The translations under genes and the position numbers were made by a program. From contig JAEWBE010000013.1 of NCBI GenBank assembly GCA_023391275.1, positions 1-11,119 of the forward strand: a DNA stretch of 11,119 bases, given 5' to 3'. Within the stretch, counting starts at the first letter, position 1; the number at the start of each line of letters is the position of its first letter. Below, piece after piece: positions 6,180-11,119 of this stretch. The notes under the pieces were generated by a model that was not told the DNA's origin, ran no database searches, and worked only from the letters and a program-made list of their open reading frames with translations. The DNA is from Bacillota bacterium (GTDB taxonomy: Bacteria > Bacillota > Clostridia > Oscillospirales > Acutalibacteraceae).

Positions 6180-6521
6180 ATGAAATTAAATAAATTAGGC
6201 TTTTTATCCATTCTTGCGCTTATAGGAATTTTCGGAATAGCTACAGAGCATAAGCCATTCCTTGGATTTTTTGGCTATGCTTATTATATCCGCTATTTCT
6301 TTGTGACACCAGACGAAATGTTTCAGCAGAATGTCAGAAGCGCCGCAAGCGTTGGCTTTTTTTCGGGAGTAGGTGCCACAGGGCTCGCTTTCACTGTACG
6401 TCTTTTATTTCCGTATTTATTAACAAGCAACTTGGCTTTAGCGTCTTGTTATGTCGTTTCACTGTTCTGTTTTACCATTGCTCTTTTGGTTCTTGAAACA
6501 AAAGAGCAATGGGAGGATTAA
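6180..6521 (+). CDS. DUF3796 family membrane protein
   Basis: The 113-residue protein is almost entirely hydrophobic. It opens with a glycine-rich membrane segment (NKLGFLSILALIGIFGI), then HKPFLGFFGYAYYIRYFF and the family-like VTPDEMFQQNVRSAAS, followed by two more membrane segments (~60-82 and ~86-105) and a charged end (ETKEQWED). This is the usual size and form of DUF3796 proteins, whose function is unknown and which are commonly encoded next to a small XRE regulator. AGGAG at 6169-6173 precedes ATG 6180, directly after the operator. The next gene starts 3 bases beyond its stop, so it is first in a three-gene operon. Confidence 0.75.
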   Translation: MKLNKLGFLSILALIGIFGIATEHKPFLGFFGYAYYIRYFFVTPDEMFQQNVRSAASVGFFSGVGATGLAFTVRLLFPYLLTSNLALASCYVVSLFCFTIALLVLETKEQWED

Positions 6522-6523
6522 AC

Positions 6524-6736
6524 ATGGCTTTAATTACTAAAATGCGTGAACACAGGGCAAGGCAAAATTTAACGCAGGAAGAACTAGCTGTTCTGGTTGG
6601 TGTACGCCGGGAGACCATTATCAATTTGGAAAAAGGTCGGTACAACCCATCCTTGAAGCTTGCAATGGATATTGCTAAGGTGTTTTCCTGTACAGTGGAG
6701 GAAATATTTTATTTTCATGAGGATGGAAAAGGATGA
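6524..6736 (+). CDS. Small XRE-family repressor of the DUF3796-M23 operon
   Basis: The 70-residue protein is essentially a single helix-turn-helix domain: ITKMREHRARQNLTQEELAV, then LVGVRRETIINLEKGRYNPS and the C-terminal helix AMDIAKVFSCTVEEIFYF. This is the compact YgzD/YozG-like type that often represses its own operon. ATG 6524 has GGGAGG 8 bases upstream; it is preferred over the in-frame GTG/TTG-type start at 6509, which lies before that site. It follows DUF3796 by 2 bases, and its stop overlaps the M23 start (ATGA), showing coupled translation. Its binding site is probably the inverted repeat at 6123-6169. Confidence 0.88.
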   Translation: MALITKMREHRARQNLTQEELAVLVGVRRETIINLEKGRYNPSLKLAMDIAKVFSCTVEEIFYFHEDGKG

Positions 6737-7599
6737 AATGTTTGGTTCGATTTTGTGATAAAATCCAGTATCTCGGACTTTTAGGATTGCTTGGCCTGTT
6801 TTTTGATAATAAACTACTGAATTTTTTGTGGCTGTTCTGGTTTTTCGGGTTTATCGGCATTTTTTATAATCTTCCTCTATTTTTGCAAGCAGTAAAACAA
6901 GTATGGGGAATACTGATTGCTCCTCTGCGGTATGGTTTCCATATGCCCAATGCAGAAAACTACGAGTGCAAGATACGGTACTCCTTACCCTTTCAAGGTG
7001 CATGGACAGCCGTCAACGGAGGTATTGATAAAAAATACTCTCATTCTTGGTCAATTCAAACTCAGCGGTACGCCTACGACTTTGTTATACTTGATGAAGA
7101 AGGACACAGCTTTTCCGGCGAAGATACAAAGTTGACAGATTACTATTGTTACGGCAAAGAAATATTAGCTCCAGCAGATGGGGAAGTAGTTGAGGTTCGA
7201 AATAAATATTCCGACAGTCTTCTATTGGGATACGGGCAAGCCGATTGTTCTGCTAGAGATATACGAGGTAACTATATCCTTATACGTCACGCTGATAAGG
7301 AATATGGACTTCTGGCTCATTTAAAGCCTGGAAGTGTTTGTGTAAAAGTAGGTGATACTATAAAACGCGGCCAGTGTATTGCTTATTGCGGCAATTCAGG
7401 TAACACGTCGGAACCGCACCTTCATTTTCATTTGCAGGATGGTATGAATTTTTATACCTCGGCGGGACTTCCAATTGAGTTTACTGGAATCACCAGCTTT
7501 CCCGCATCTAATTACACTACCTATGATCCGCGGCCTACTTCAACTGCCGTATCAAATTCAAAATACATCTCGCGTAGCCTACGTATTTCAAATACATAA
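6733..7599 (+). CDS. Membrane-anchored M23 (LytM-type) metallopeptidase
   Basis: The 288-residue protein has two N-terminal hydrophobic stretches (~11-25 and ~29-48) and an M23 peptidase domain (~80-240). Metal and catalytic residues are visible: H104 in KYSHSW, D116 in RYAYDF, H196 in LLAHL, and H229/H231 in SEPHLHFHLQ. Family knowledge makes it a zinc endopeptidase cutting peptidoglycan cross-bridges or a related substrate, with the catalytic domain outside the membrane. The N-terminus (YLGLLGLLGLFFDNK...FFGFIGIF) resembles the start of the DUF3796 protein encoded first in the same operon. The gene begins at ATG 6733, overlapping the XRE stop. The serine/threonine-rich tail (~255-288) is not part of the peptidase domain. 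An imperfect inverted repeat lies at 7561-7588 near the stop, without a T tract. Confidence 0.85.
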   Translation: MKCLVRFCDKIQYLGLLGLLGLFFDNKLLNFLWLFWFFGFIGIFYNLPLFLQAVKQVWGILIAPLRYGFHMPNAENYECKIRYSLPFQGAWTAVNGGIDKKYSHSWSIQTQRYAYDFVILDEEGHSFSGEDTKLTDYYCYGKEILAPADGEVVEVRNKYSDSLLLGYGQADCSARDIRGNYILIRHADKEYGLLAHLKPGSVCVKVGDTIKRGQCIAYCGNSGNTSEPHLHFHLQDGMNFYTSAGLPIEFTGITSFPASNYTTYDPRPTSTAVSNSKYISRSLRISNT

Positions 7600-7650
7600 C
7601 CTATTATTTCAATATATCCAGACAGAGGACCTAAAAACTTATCAAACTAC

Positions 7651-7703
7651 TTGACAAGTATACTTGGCACGATATATGATATAATAGTACCAAGAAAACT
7701 TGG
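7651..7703 (+). promoter_or_regulatory. Promoter flanked by two CAAG-N4-CTTG operator boxes
   Basis: TTGACA (7651-7656) pairs with TATGAT (7675-7680) at 18-base spacing; a TATAAT also lies at 7680-7685. Box 1 is CAAGTATACTTG (7655-7666), a perfect palindrome starting in the -35 element. Box 2 is CAAGAAAACTTG (7691-7702), lying near the start of transcription and extended to CCAAG/CTTGG. Their centres are 36 bp apart. Two matching half-site pairs around one promoter strongly suggest a dimeric repressor, probably the XRE protein encoded at 8080-8289. Confidence 0.75.
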
Positions 7704-7729
7704 CAATATTATATTTTGGAGGTGTCATC

Positions 7730-8038
7730 ATGGATAAAGAAACGATACTGGAAAAGAGCAGAAAAGAGAACGTATATTTAGATGAAATGCAACAAAGTGA
7801 TTTAAAAAATGGATTCGGTCTGGGCGGAGTAGTTGTCGCAATTCTCTGTTTTGTTTTCGGCATCATTAAAGCGTTGCAGGGGCAACATTTCTTTGAATTC
7901 ACAGTAATTACATTTGCCTATTTATCGGCAACAGCTCTGTATTCGTATACTAAAACAGCAAAGAAGAAGTTCTTAATACAAGGTATTGCTGAGGGGATCA
8001 CTGCAGTTATTGGATTCATTGGCTATTTTGCCATATAG
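7730..8038 (+). CDS. DUF6442-like small membrane protein
   Basis: The 102-residue protein starts with a charged helix (MDKETILEKSRKENVYLDEM), followed by two membrane segments around residues 28-62 (GFGLGGVVVAILCFVFGII, then FTVITFAYLSATALYS) and a last one near 82-101, with a KTAKKKFL basic loop between. This layout fits the small proteins called DUF6442 that are regularly paired with a short XRE regulator; the name is from memory and moderately sure. ATG 7730 has TTGGAGGTG at 7717-7725. The upstream TTG at 7700 lies inside operator box 2 and is rejected. It is first in a two-gene operon with the regulator 41 bases downstream. Function is unknown. Confidence 0.65.
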   Translation: MDKETILEKSRKENVYLDEMQQSDLKNGFGLGGVVVAILCFVFGIIKALQGQHFFEFTVITFAYLSATALYSYTKTAKKKFLIQGIAEGITAVIGFIGYFAI

Positions 8039-8079
8039 GACAGTCAAGTTATTATTATTTCGTTTGTGAGGTAGTGCAA

Positions 8080-8289
8080 TTGAATGAAGAATTGATCCTG
8101 AGAAATAAATTACAAGAAACAAGAGCTGAAAAAAAACTATCCCAAAGTCAGCTCGCTAAAATGGTTGGGGTATCAAGAAATACGATAAGTTCTATAGAGA
8201 CAGGTCAATTTAACCCTACCGCCAAGTTGGCCTTGGTTCTTTGCATTGCATTAGATAAAAAATTTGAGGAATTATTCTACTTTGACTAA
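8080..8289 (+). CDS. Small XRE-family repressor of the DUF6442-like operon
   Basis: The 69-residue protein is a single HTH domain: RNKLQETRAEKKLSQSQLAK, then MVGVSRNTISSIETGQFNPT and a helix ending in FEELFYFD. It is a paralogue in form of the XRE protein at 6524-6736, with the same length class and the EE(I/L)FYF end. The TTG at 8080 is preferred because GAGGT (8068-8072) lies 7 bases upstream; the GTG at 8074 would be only one base from that site. It probably represses its own promoter through the two CAAG-N4-CTTG boxes at 7655-7702. No terminator is evident after the stop. Confidence 0.85.
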   Translation: MNEELILRNKLQETRAEKKLSQSQLAKMVGVSRNTISSIETGQFNPTAKLALVLCIALDKKFEELFYFD

Positions 8290-8377
8290 AAAATTTCTAT
8301 GAGATATTACTGGAGCGGATTTTGTCCGTCAAATGAGTTCAATCACGTTGCTTCTGCTCATACGGAGGGAGAACATT

Positions 8378-9403
8378 ATGGAAAAGAAAATGAGTAGGAT
8401 TGTTCCGAACTCAAAAGGAATAGCCGTCGAGTCTAAAAGGAAAAAATATCATACCCTTAAGATTGCCGTTGCGTTGATCCTGTTGTTGATTTTCGGAGCC
8501 GTATATCAGGCAATAGGTGCCGCCGTTGACAGGAAAACGTATCTCCCAATCGGGGATCTCTATATGGTTAACAAAACGAAGATGCATATCTATATAGAAA
8601 GCAAGCAAGACAGCCAAGCTACTGTTGTTTTTGCTGCCGGTTGGGGAACCGCCAGCCCATATAATGATTTTTATCCGCTGTATCAGGATATGGCAAAGCT
8701 GGCCAGCTTTGCTGTATATGATAAATGTGGTTACGGTTACAGCGATATCACTGATAAGCCGCGGGAAATTGATACGATTGTCGGAGAAATCCACTCTCTG
8801 CTCATCCTTTCCAATCAAAAACCCCCGTACATTTTAGTAGGGCACTCCATGGCCTCACTTGAAGTGTTTCGTTATGCCCAGATATATCCTGATGAGGTGA
8901 AAGGTATCGTTCTGATCGATGGGGGAAACCCGGAGCTTTACGCAAATACACCGCCCGTAACACTGATCGGTTCGCTGCAGCGGGGATTTATAAATGTCGG
9001 TGCCGTACGGCTTCTGTATATGCTGCCAGGATTTGCGGACAATCTGAATTCCGAGAGGAATTCATTGAAACTTGTCCCCGACAATATCAGAAAGCTAGAT
9101 AAAACCGCTACGCTTCTTATTGCGAATAATAGAAATATCCTTGAAGAAATGCGAAAGAGTCAGGAAAACGCAGAAAAAGTGATCAGTGCGGGCAAGTTAA
9201 ATGGTATCTCGCTCACCATCCTTACCGCAGACGGGTTTGGACACGAAGACGTATCCTGGAGCAAAAGCCAGCAAGCGTTGACACAATGGTCAACGGACAG
9301 CCGACAGCTTTTCATAAAGGACTCCATGCATTATATCCACCAGTACCAGCCCCAAGCTGTTATCAGTCAGATTCAAGAAATGATAAATGAGATACAGGAC
9401 TGA
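8378..9403 (+). CDS. Membrane-anchored alpha/beta hydrolase
   Basis: The 341-residue protein has a basic N-terminus, a single membrane anchor (~27-49, IAVALILLLIFGAVYQ) and an alpha/beta hydrolase domain. The oxyanion region is VVFAAGWGTAS (83-93), the nucleophile elbow GHSMAS (S157) and the catalytic histidine DSMHYIHQYQP (H318). The acid is not certain: D285, D291 or D181 are candidates. The anchor suggests the domain lies outside the membrane; the substrate (an ester or peptide) is unknown. ATG 8378 is chosen because GGAGG (8364-8368) lies 9 bases upstream; an earlier in-frame ATG at 8333 has no binding site. It is separated from the XRE gene by 88 bases with no promoter recognised. The gene is intact, unlike everything to its right. 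Confidence 0.85.
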   Translation: MEKKMSRIVPNSKGIAVESKRKKYHTLKIAVALILLLIFGAVYQAIGAAVDRKTYLPIGDLYMVNKTKMHIYIESKQDSQATVVFAAGWGTASPYNDFYPLYQDMAKLASFAVYDKCGYGYSDITDKPREIDTIVGEIHSLLILSNQKPPYILVGHSMASLEVFRYAQIYPDEVKGIVLIDGGNPELYANTPPVTLIGSLQRGFINVGAVRLLYMLPGFADNLNSERNSLKLVPDNIRKLDKTATLLIANNRNILEEMRKSQENAEKVISAGKLNGISLTILTADGFGHEDVSWSKSQQALTQWSTDSRQLFIKDSMHYIHQYQPQAVISQIQEMINEIQD

Positions 9404-9441
9404 AGCCATCTTCTTCATTATCTTGAAGACTATGTTAAGGG

Positions 9442-9650
9442 CATTTGGAGAATTACATTGATTATGAAGCCTACGGACGTGATATGAGCTTGGACGAGGG
9501 CGGACAGGCGGCAGCTTTACTGAGCTTTATCGCGGCATGGACAATTTACCGGAGAAATATCGGATTTTTGCTTATCCCGAATCGGAAAAATCCATCAGGA
9601 AGTCGCTAGAAAGCTATGGGAAGATGATAAGTGAAACCGTCACCGCCACC
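9442..9650 (+). pseudogene. ArdA-like antirestriction protein remnant with internal deletion
   Basis: One frame encodes HLENYIDYEAYGRDMSLDEG and then breaks. From about 9508 another frame gives TGGSFTELYRGMDNLPEKYR, IFAYPE and a further ~25 residues (SEKSIRKSLESYGKMISETV...). NYIDYEAYGRD followed by a glycine-rich turn and then YRG/YHG..D.(I/L)PE.YR is the C-terminal pattern of ArdA, the DNA-mimic antirestriction protein of conjugative elements. About ten residues expected between the two parts are missing, and the frame changes at the GGCGGA/GGCGGC bases near 9500-9510. There is no N-terminus. The fragment suggests that a conjugative element once lay here. The family call is fairly secure for the first part, less so for the tail. 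Confidence 0.55.
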
Positions 9651-9757
9651 CATGAGGGTATACCTAATTTTTTCTTATGACCCGATCCGGAATGTTGAAA
9701 TTTTCTACATTGAGTATGACGCGGGCTGTCATCAACGCGAAAACAGTTGTCGTACAC
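9650..9757 (+). pseudogene. Deleted second copy of the XRE-cupin regulator gene
   Basis: From ATG-like 9651 the DNA encodes MRVYLIFSYDPIRNVEIFYI and EYDAGCH, matching residues 92-118 of the XRE-cupin protein at 299-856. Bases 9661-9734 align with 581-654 without gaps (about 62 of 74 identical by hand count). After GTCATCA at 9728-9734 the sequence continues as 729-751 of the intact gene, so 74 bases are missing. GTCATCA occurs at both ends of the missing piece (648-654 and 722-728), so deletion between these repeats explains it. 74 is not a multiple of three, so the copy is also out of frame. At 9757 it gives way to racemase DNA. Confidence 0.85.
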
Positions 9758-10151
9758 TTTGCCCATTTTAAATATTATTGAATCCGTGGCAAAAAGAGCA
9801 ACAGAGTTGGGGCTAAAGCGGATTCTGTTGACTGGTATCCTATATACCATGAACAGTGACTTTTACCCTAAAGAATTAAAGCAACACGGGATAGAAACTG
9901 TCTTGCCAAGTGATAAAGAAAAGTCGATTATTAACAATATCATATTCCAAGAATTGGCGCTTAATTATATATCCTCCCAATCCAAAGCACAATTCCTTTC
10001 AATTATTAATTCGTATGACGTAGATGCTGTACTATGGGGGTGCACCGAATTACCACAACTTGTTTCTCAGCAGGATACCGACATAATATTGTTGAACTCA
10101 TTGAAAATTCACTGCAAGGATGGATTGGAATACGCATTGCTTGAAACATAA
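9758..10151 (+). pseudogene. C-terminal half of an aspartate/glutamate racemase
   Basis: The frame (open from a TTG at 9747) encodes LPILNIIESVAKRATELGLK, RILLTGILYTMNSDFYPKEL, then GIETVLPSDKEKSIINNIIFQEL and near the end DAVLWGCTELPQLV. The kkilLTGT.yTM.S.FY pattern and GCTELP with the second catalytic cysteine are hallmarks of the Asp/Glu/hydantoin racemase superfamily. These enzymes use two cysteines to invert amino acids. The N-terminal ~100 residues with the first cysteine are missing, and there is no start codon with a binding site. The cupin remnant joins it directly at 9757 in another frame. It is therefore a broken gene. Confidence 0.75.
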
Positions 10152-10317
10152 TATTCTTAAATACATAAATTTCCTATTTATTGATTGTAAGACTATCGGA
10201 CAACAGTCTTTAACTCAGCAACCAGACCTTGCAGTGTTGGTAGGAAATAGAATGTACACTTCTAAGAGCTTTCCAATGGCTTTTTATGCGTCGCAACCTT
10301 TTCGCAAAAGGAGGGCT
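10152..10317. other. Unassigned DNA between racemase and IS1182 remnants
   Basis: No gene is supported here. The reverse strand is open from the transposase fragment down to 10210 and would encode RLRRIKSHWKALRSVHSISY plus nine more residues, which I do not recognise. It may belong to another broken element or to the end of the same one. A 6-bp hairpin, CCTTTT-CGC-AAAAGG (10297-10311), abuts the truncation point. Confidence 0.4.
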
Positions 10318-10569
10318 CGCCGTATTGACTTGAATTTCCTGCTCCATGCGCCGTTCCGATTCGATGCCGTAGAGATATCCGAACAGTAGATATTTCACCA
10401 GAATCACTGGGTCAATACTGGGTCGTCCATTATGATGACAGTATTATTTCTTTGTTTCCTCATAGATAAAGGAGAGATCGGCCAGACGATCCAGCTTTCG
10501 CAGGAAATGATCTTCGGGAATGAGGTTCTTAATGGTCAATGTGTGGAATTTAATCTGCTTGCCCTCCAT
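10318..10569 (-). pseudogene. N-terminal fragment of an IS1182-type transposase
   Basis: On the reverse strand, ATG at 10569-10567 starts MEGKQIKFHTLTIKNLIPED, HFLRKLDRLADLSFIYEETK and K, then a TAA stop (10446-10444). The same frame then continues YCHHNGRPSIDPVILVKYLL, FGYLYGIESERRMEQEIQVN and TA. This is the well-known N-terminal domain of IS1182/IS5-like DDE transposases (NGRPSIDPV...LYGI.SER...EI..N.AYRWF). The stop is a single-codon nonsense mutation, and the gene breaks off after NTA at 10318, where YRWF is expected. About 84 of ~450 residues remain. A second scrap of the same family is at 11075-11119. Confidence 0.8.
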
Positions 10570-10595
10570 GTTTTTTTCTATCACTATTTTATCAC

Positions 10596-10624
10596 ATTAG
10601 AAGGATTATTACAGGCTTTGTCAA
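10596..10624 (-). promoter_or_regulatory. Promoter-like sequence of the IS1182-type remnant
   Basis: Read on the reverse strand, TTGACA (10624-10619) and TCTAAT (10601-10596) are separated by 17 bases and lie 27 bases before the transposase ATG. It would drive leftward transcription across the broken transposase and towards the racemase remnant. Part of the outer element end probably lies between here and ~10690, but I could not identify its terminal inverted repeat. Confidence 0.5.
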
Positions 10625-10693
10625 CACCTCGAAATTTGGCCTGAAGTCGTTTTATATGAAAATAACAGAGTCTGCTGCTTGTTTGACATCGGC

Positions 10694-10789
10694 AGGGCAA
10701 TATCATACAAGAACGCTTTAGTAATCTATGCTAAGCTAAGCATAAATCATGAAAGGAGTGAGTCCTTGGAAAAAGAAATGAGGAGATGA
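10694..10789 (+). pseudogene. Right copy of the AraC leader with a seven-codon start
   Basis: Bases 10694-10783 repeat 2571-2663, the end of the exonuclease remnant, the spacer and the start of the AraC gene, with a few substitutions and small indels in the GCTAAGC spacer. The binding site AAAGGAGTGAG and the TTG start (10766) are kept, but the frame reads MEKEMRR and stops at TGA 10787-10789, because the rest of the AraC gene is missing. The bases before it (10625-10693) show no clear gene. Confidence 0.8.
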
Positions 10790-10837
10790 TAGAGATCCCA
10801 TCTTCACCGAAACTGAGGATGCAATGCTCGATCTTTA

Positions 10838-11060
10838 TAATTTTATTAAGAAGAGATTTAGCTACGATTGAATATGCGCTCAAATCAATATGGCGCAAAC
10901 CTGCGAGAAGTACTCTGCTCTGCGCTATACTGGTCTTGATTTTCTTGGGAGAGATTACAGGAATATATTTATATACCATTTCAGAGCAGGGGGGAAGAGG
11001 ATGCTTTTCTGTATAATGATTTGCAATTTCCATCTATGGCGAAGACCCGGACGCGTCCCA
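10838..11060 (+). pseudogene. N-terminal fragment of an FtsX-like ABC transporter permease
   Basis: The frame gives IEYALKSIWRKPARSTLLCA, ILVLIFLGEITGIYLYTISE and Q, then an odd end GGRGCFSV at a stop (11014-11016). ALKSI.RKP.RS followed by a long membrane segment is the usual beginning of FtsX/MacB-type permeases of peptide or lipoprotein ABC exporters. At the six-G run (10989-10994) a one-base shift would continue EEDAFLYNDLQFPS and, with another shift, YGEDPDASQTNKVW, which looks like a plausible native continuation. I infer a gene broken by at least one frameshift and cut near 11074 by IS1182 DNA. No ribosome binding site or start was found. The family call is moderate. Confidence 0.42.
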
Positions 11061-11074
11061 GACCAATAAAGTTT

Positions 11075-11119
11075 GGAATCGGTTACGATTAGTTTCCCTT
11101 CCACCAATCCTTTATCCAT
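11075..11119 (-). pseudogene. Internal scrap of an IS1182-type transposase, partial at window edge
   Basis: Reverse-strand reading from the right edge gives MDKGLVEGKLIVTDS, which matches the conserved segment before the THVKANA-type sequence of IS1182 transposases. The match ends after DS at 11075. Upstream coding lies outside the window. It may be the missing middle of the element whose N-terminus is at 10318-10569, or a separate copy. Only 15 residues are visible, so the call is tentative. Confidence 0.5.

Noticed and set aside
8309..8326. CGGA-TTTTG-TCCG inverted repeat between the XRE and hydrolase genes
   Set aside because: Only 4-bp arms, with no promoter boxes next to it; not enough for an operator or terminator call.
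6733..9403. A single large defence or toxin system made of M23, XRE and hydrolase genes
   Set aside because: The M23 and DUF6442-like cassettes have separate promoters and operators and the hydrolase is 88 bases apart with its own binding site; nothing in the sequence links them as one system.
9412..9429. Hairpin TCTTCA/TGAAGA after the alpha/beta hydrolase gene as a terminator
   Set aside because: Only 6 bp of AT-rich stem and no following T tract.

Overview
The window looks like accessory DNA from a low-to-moderate GC Firmicute of the class Clostridia. This rests on AGGAGG-type ribosome binding sites, TTGACA/TATAAT-type promoters, some TTG starts, and the protein families present (DUF2000, DUF3796, DUF6442-like, DUF6144-like, AraC-EamA operon). 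No rRNA, tRNA, CRISPR array, replication gene or intact transposase was seen.

Layout. Positions 3-197 hold the tail of an ABC-2-type permease that ends inside a 17-bp hairpin. Positions 299-2099 form one transcription unit of XRE-cupin regulator, metallo-beta-lactamase-fold hydrolase and GNAT acetyltransferase. It is driven by a sigma-A-like promoter overlapped by a dyad. The GNAT gene is cut short and joined out of frame to the C-terminal two thirds of a 5'-3' exonuclease (to 2598). Positions 2645-4825 are an intact AraC regulator - EamA exporter - DUF2000 operon, followed by a small zinc-ribbon protein (4952-5128).

Positions 5149-6108 are rearranged: a palindrome, the first ~26 codons of a second GNAT gene, a DUF6144-like gene with a one-base frameshift, the last ~63 codons of an IS30-family transposase, and six degenerate TTACAA repeats spaced 20-21 bp. 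Positions 6109-8289 hold two compact regulated membrane-protein cassettes. The first is DUF3796 - XRE - M23 peptidase, behind a promoter whose -10 box lies inside a perfect 16-bp inverted repeat. The second is DUF6442-like - XRE, behind a promoter flanked by two CAAG-N4-CTTG boxes. The simplest reading is that each small XRE protein represses its own operon. A membrane-anchored alpha/beta hydrolase follows (8378-9403).

Positions 9404-11119 are a gene graveyard: an ArdA-like antirestriction remnant with an internal deletion, a shortened second copy of the XRE-cupin gene, the C-terminal half of an Asp/Glu racemase, a reverse-strand IS1182-type transposase fragment with a nonsense codon, a second copy of the AraC leader that stops after seven codons, a frameshifted ABC permease start, and a last IS1182 scrap running off the end. 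The two duplicated pieces lie in the same order as their intact partners at 0.6 and 2.6 kb. This suggests that the right end is a decayed paralogous copy of the left end. No complete new defence or biosynthetic system is evident. The most unusual parts are the two XRE-controlled membrane cassettes, the 21-bp-period array beside them and the decayed duplication.
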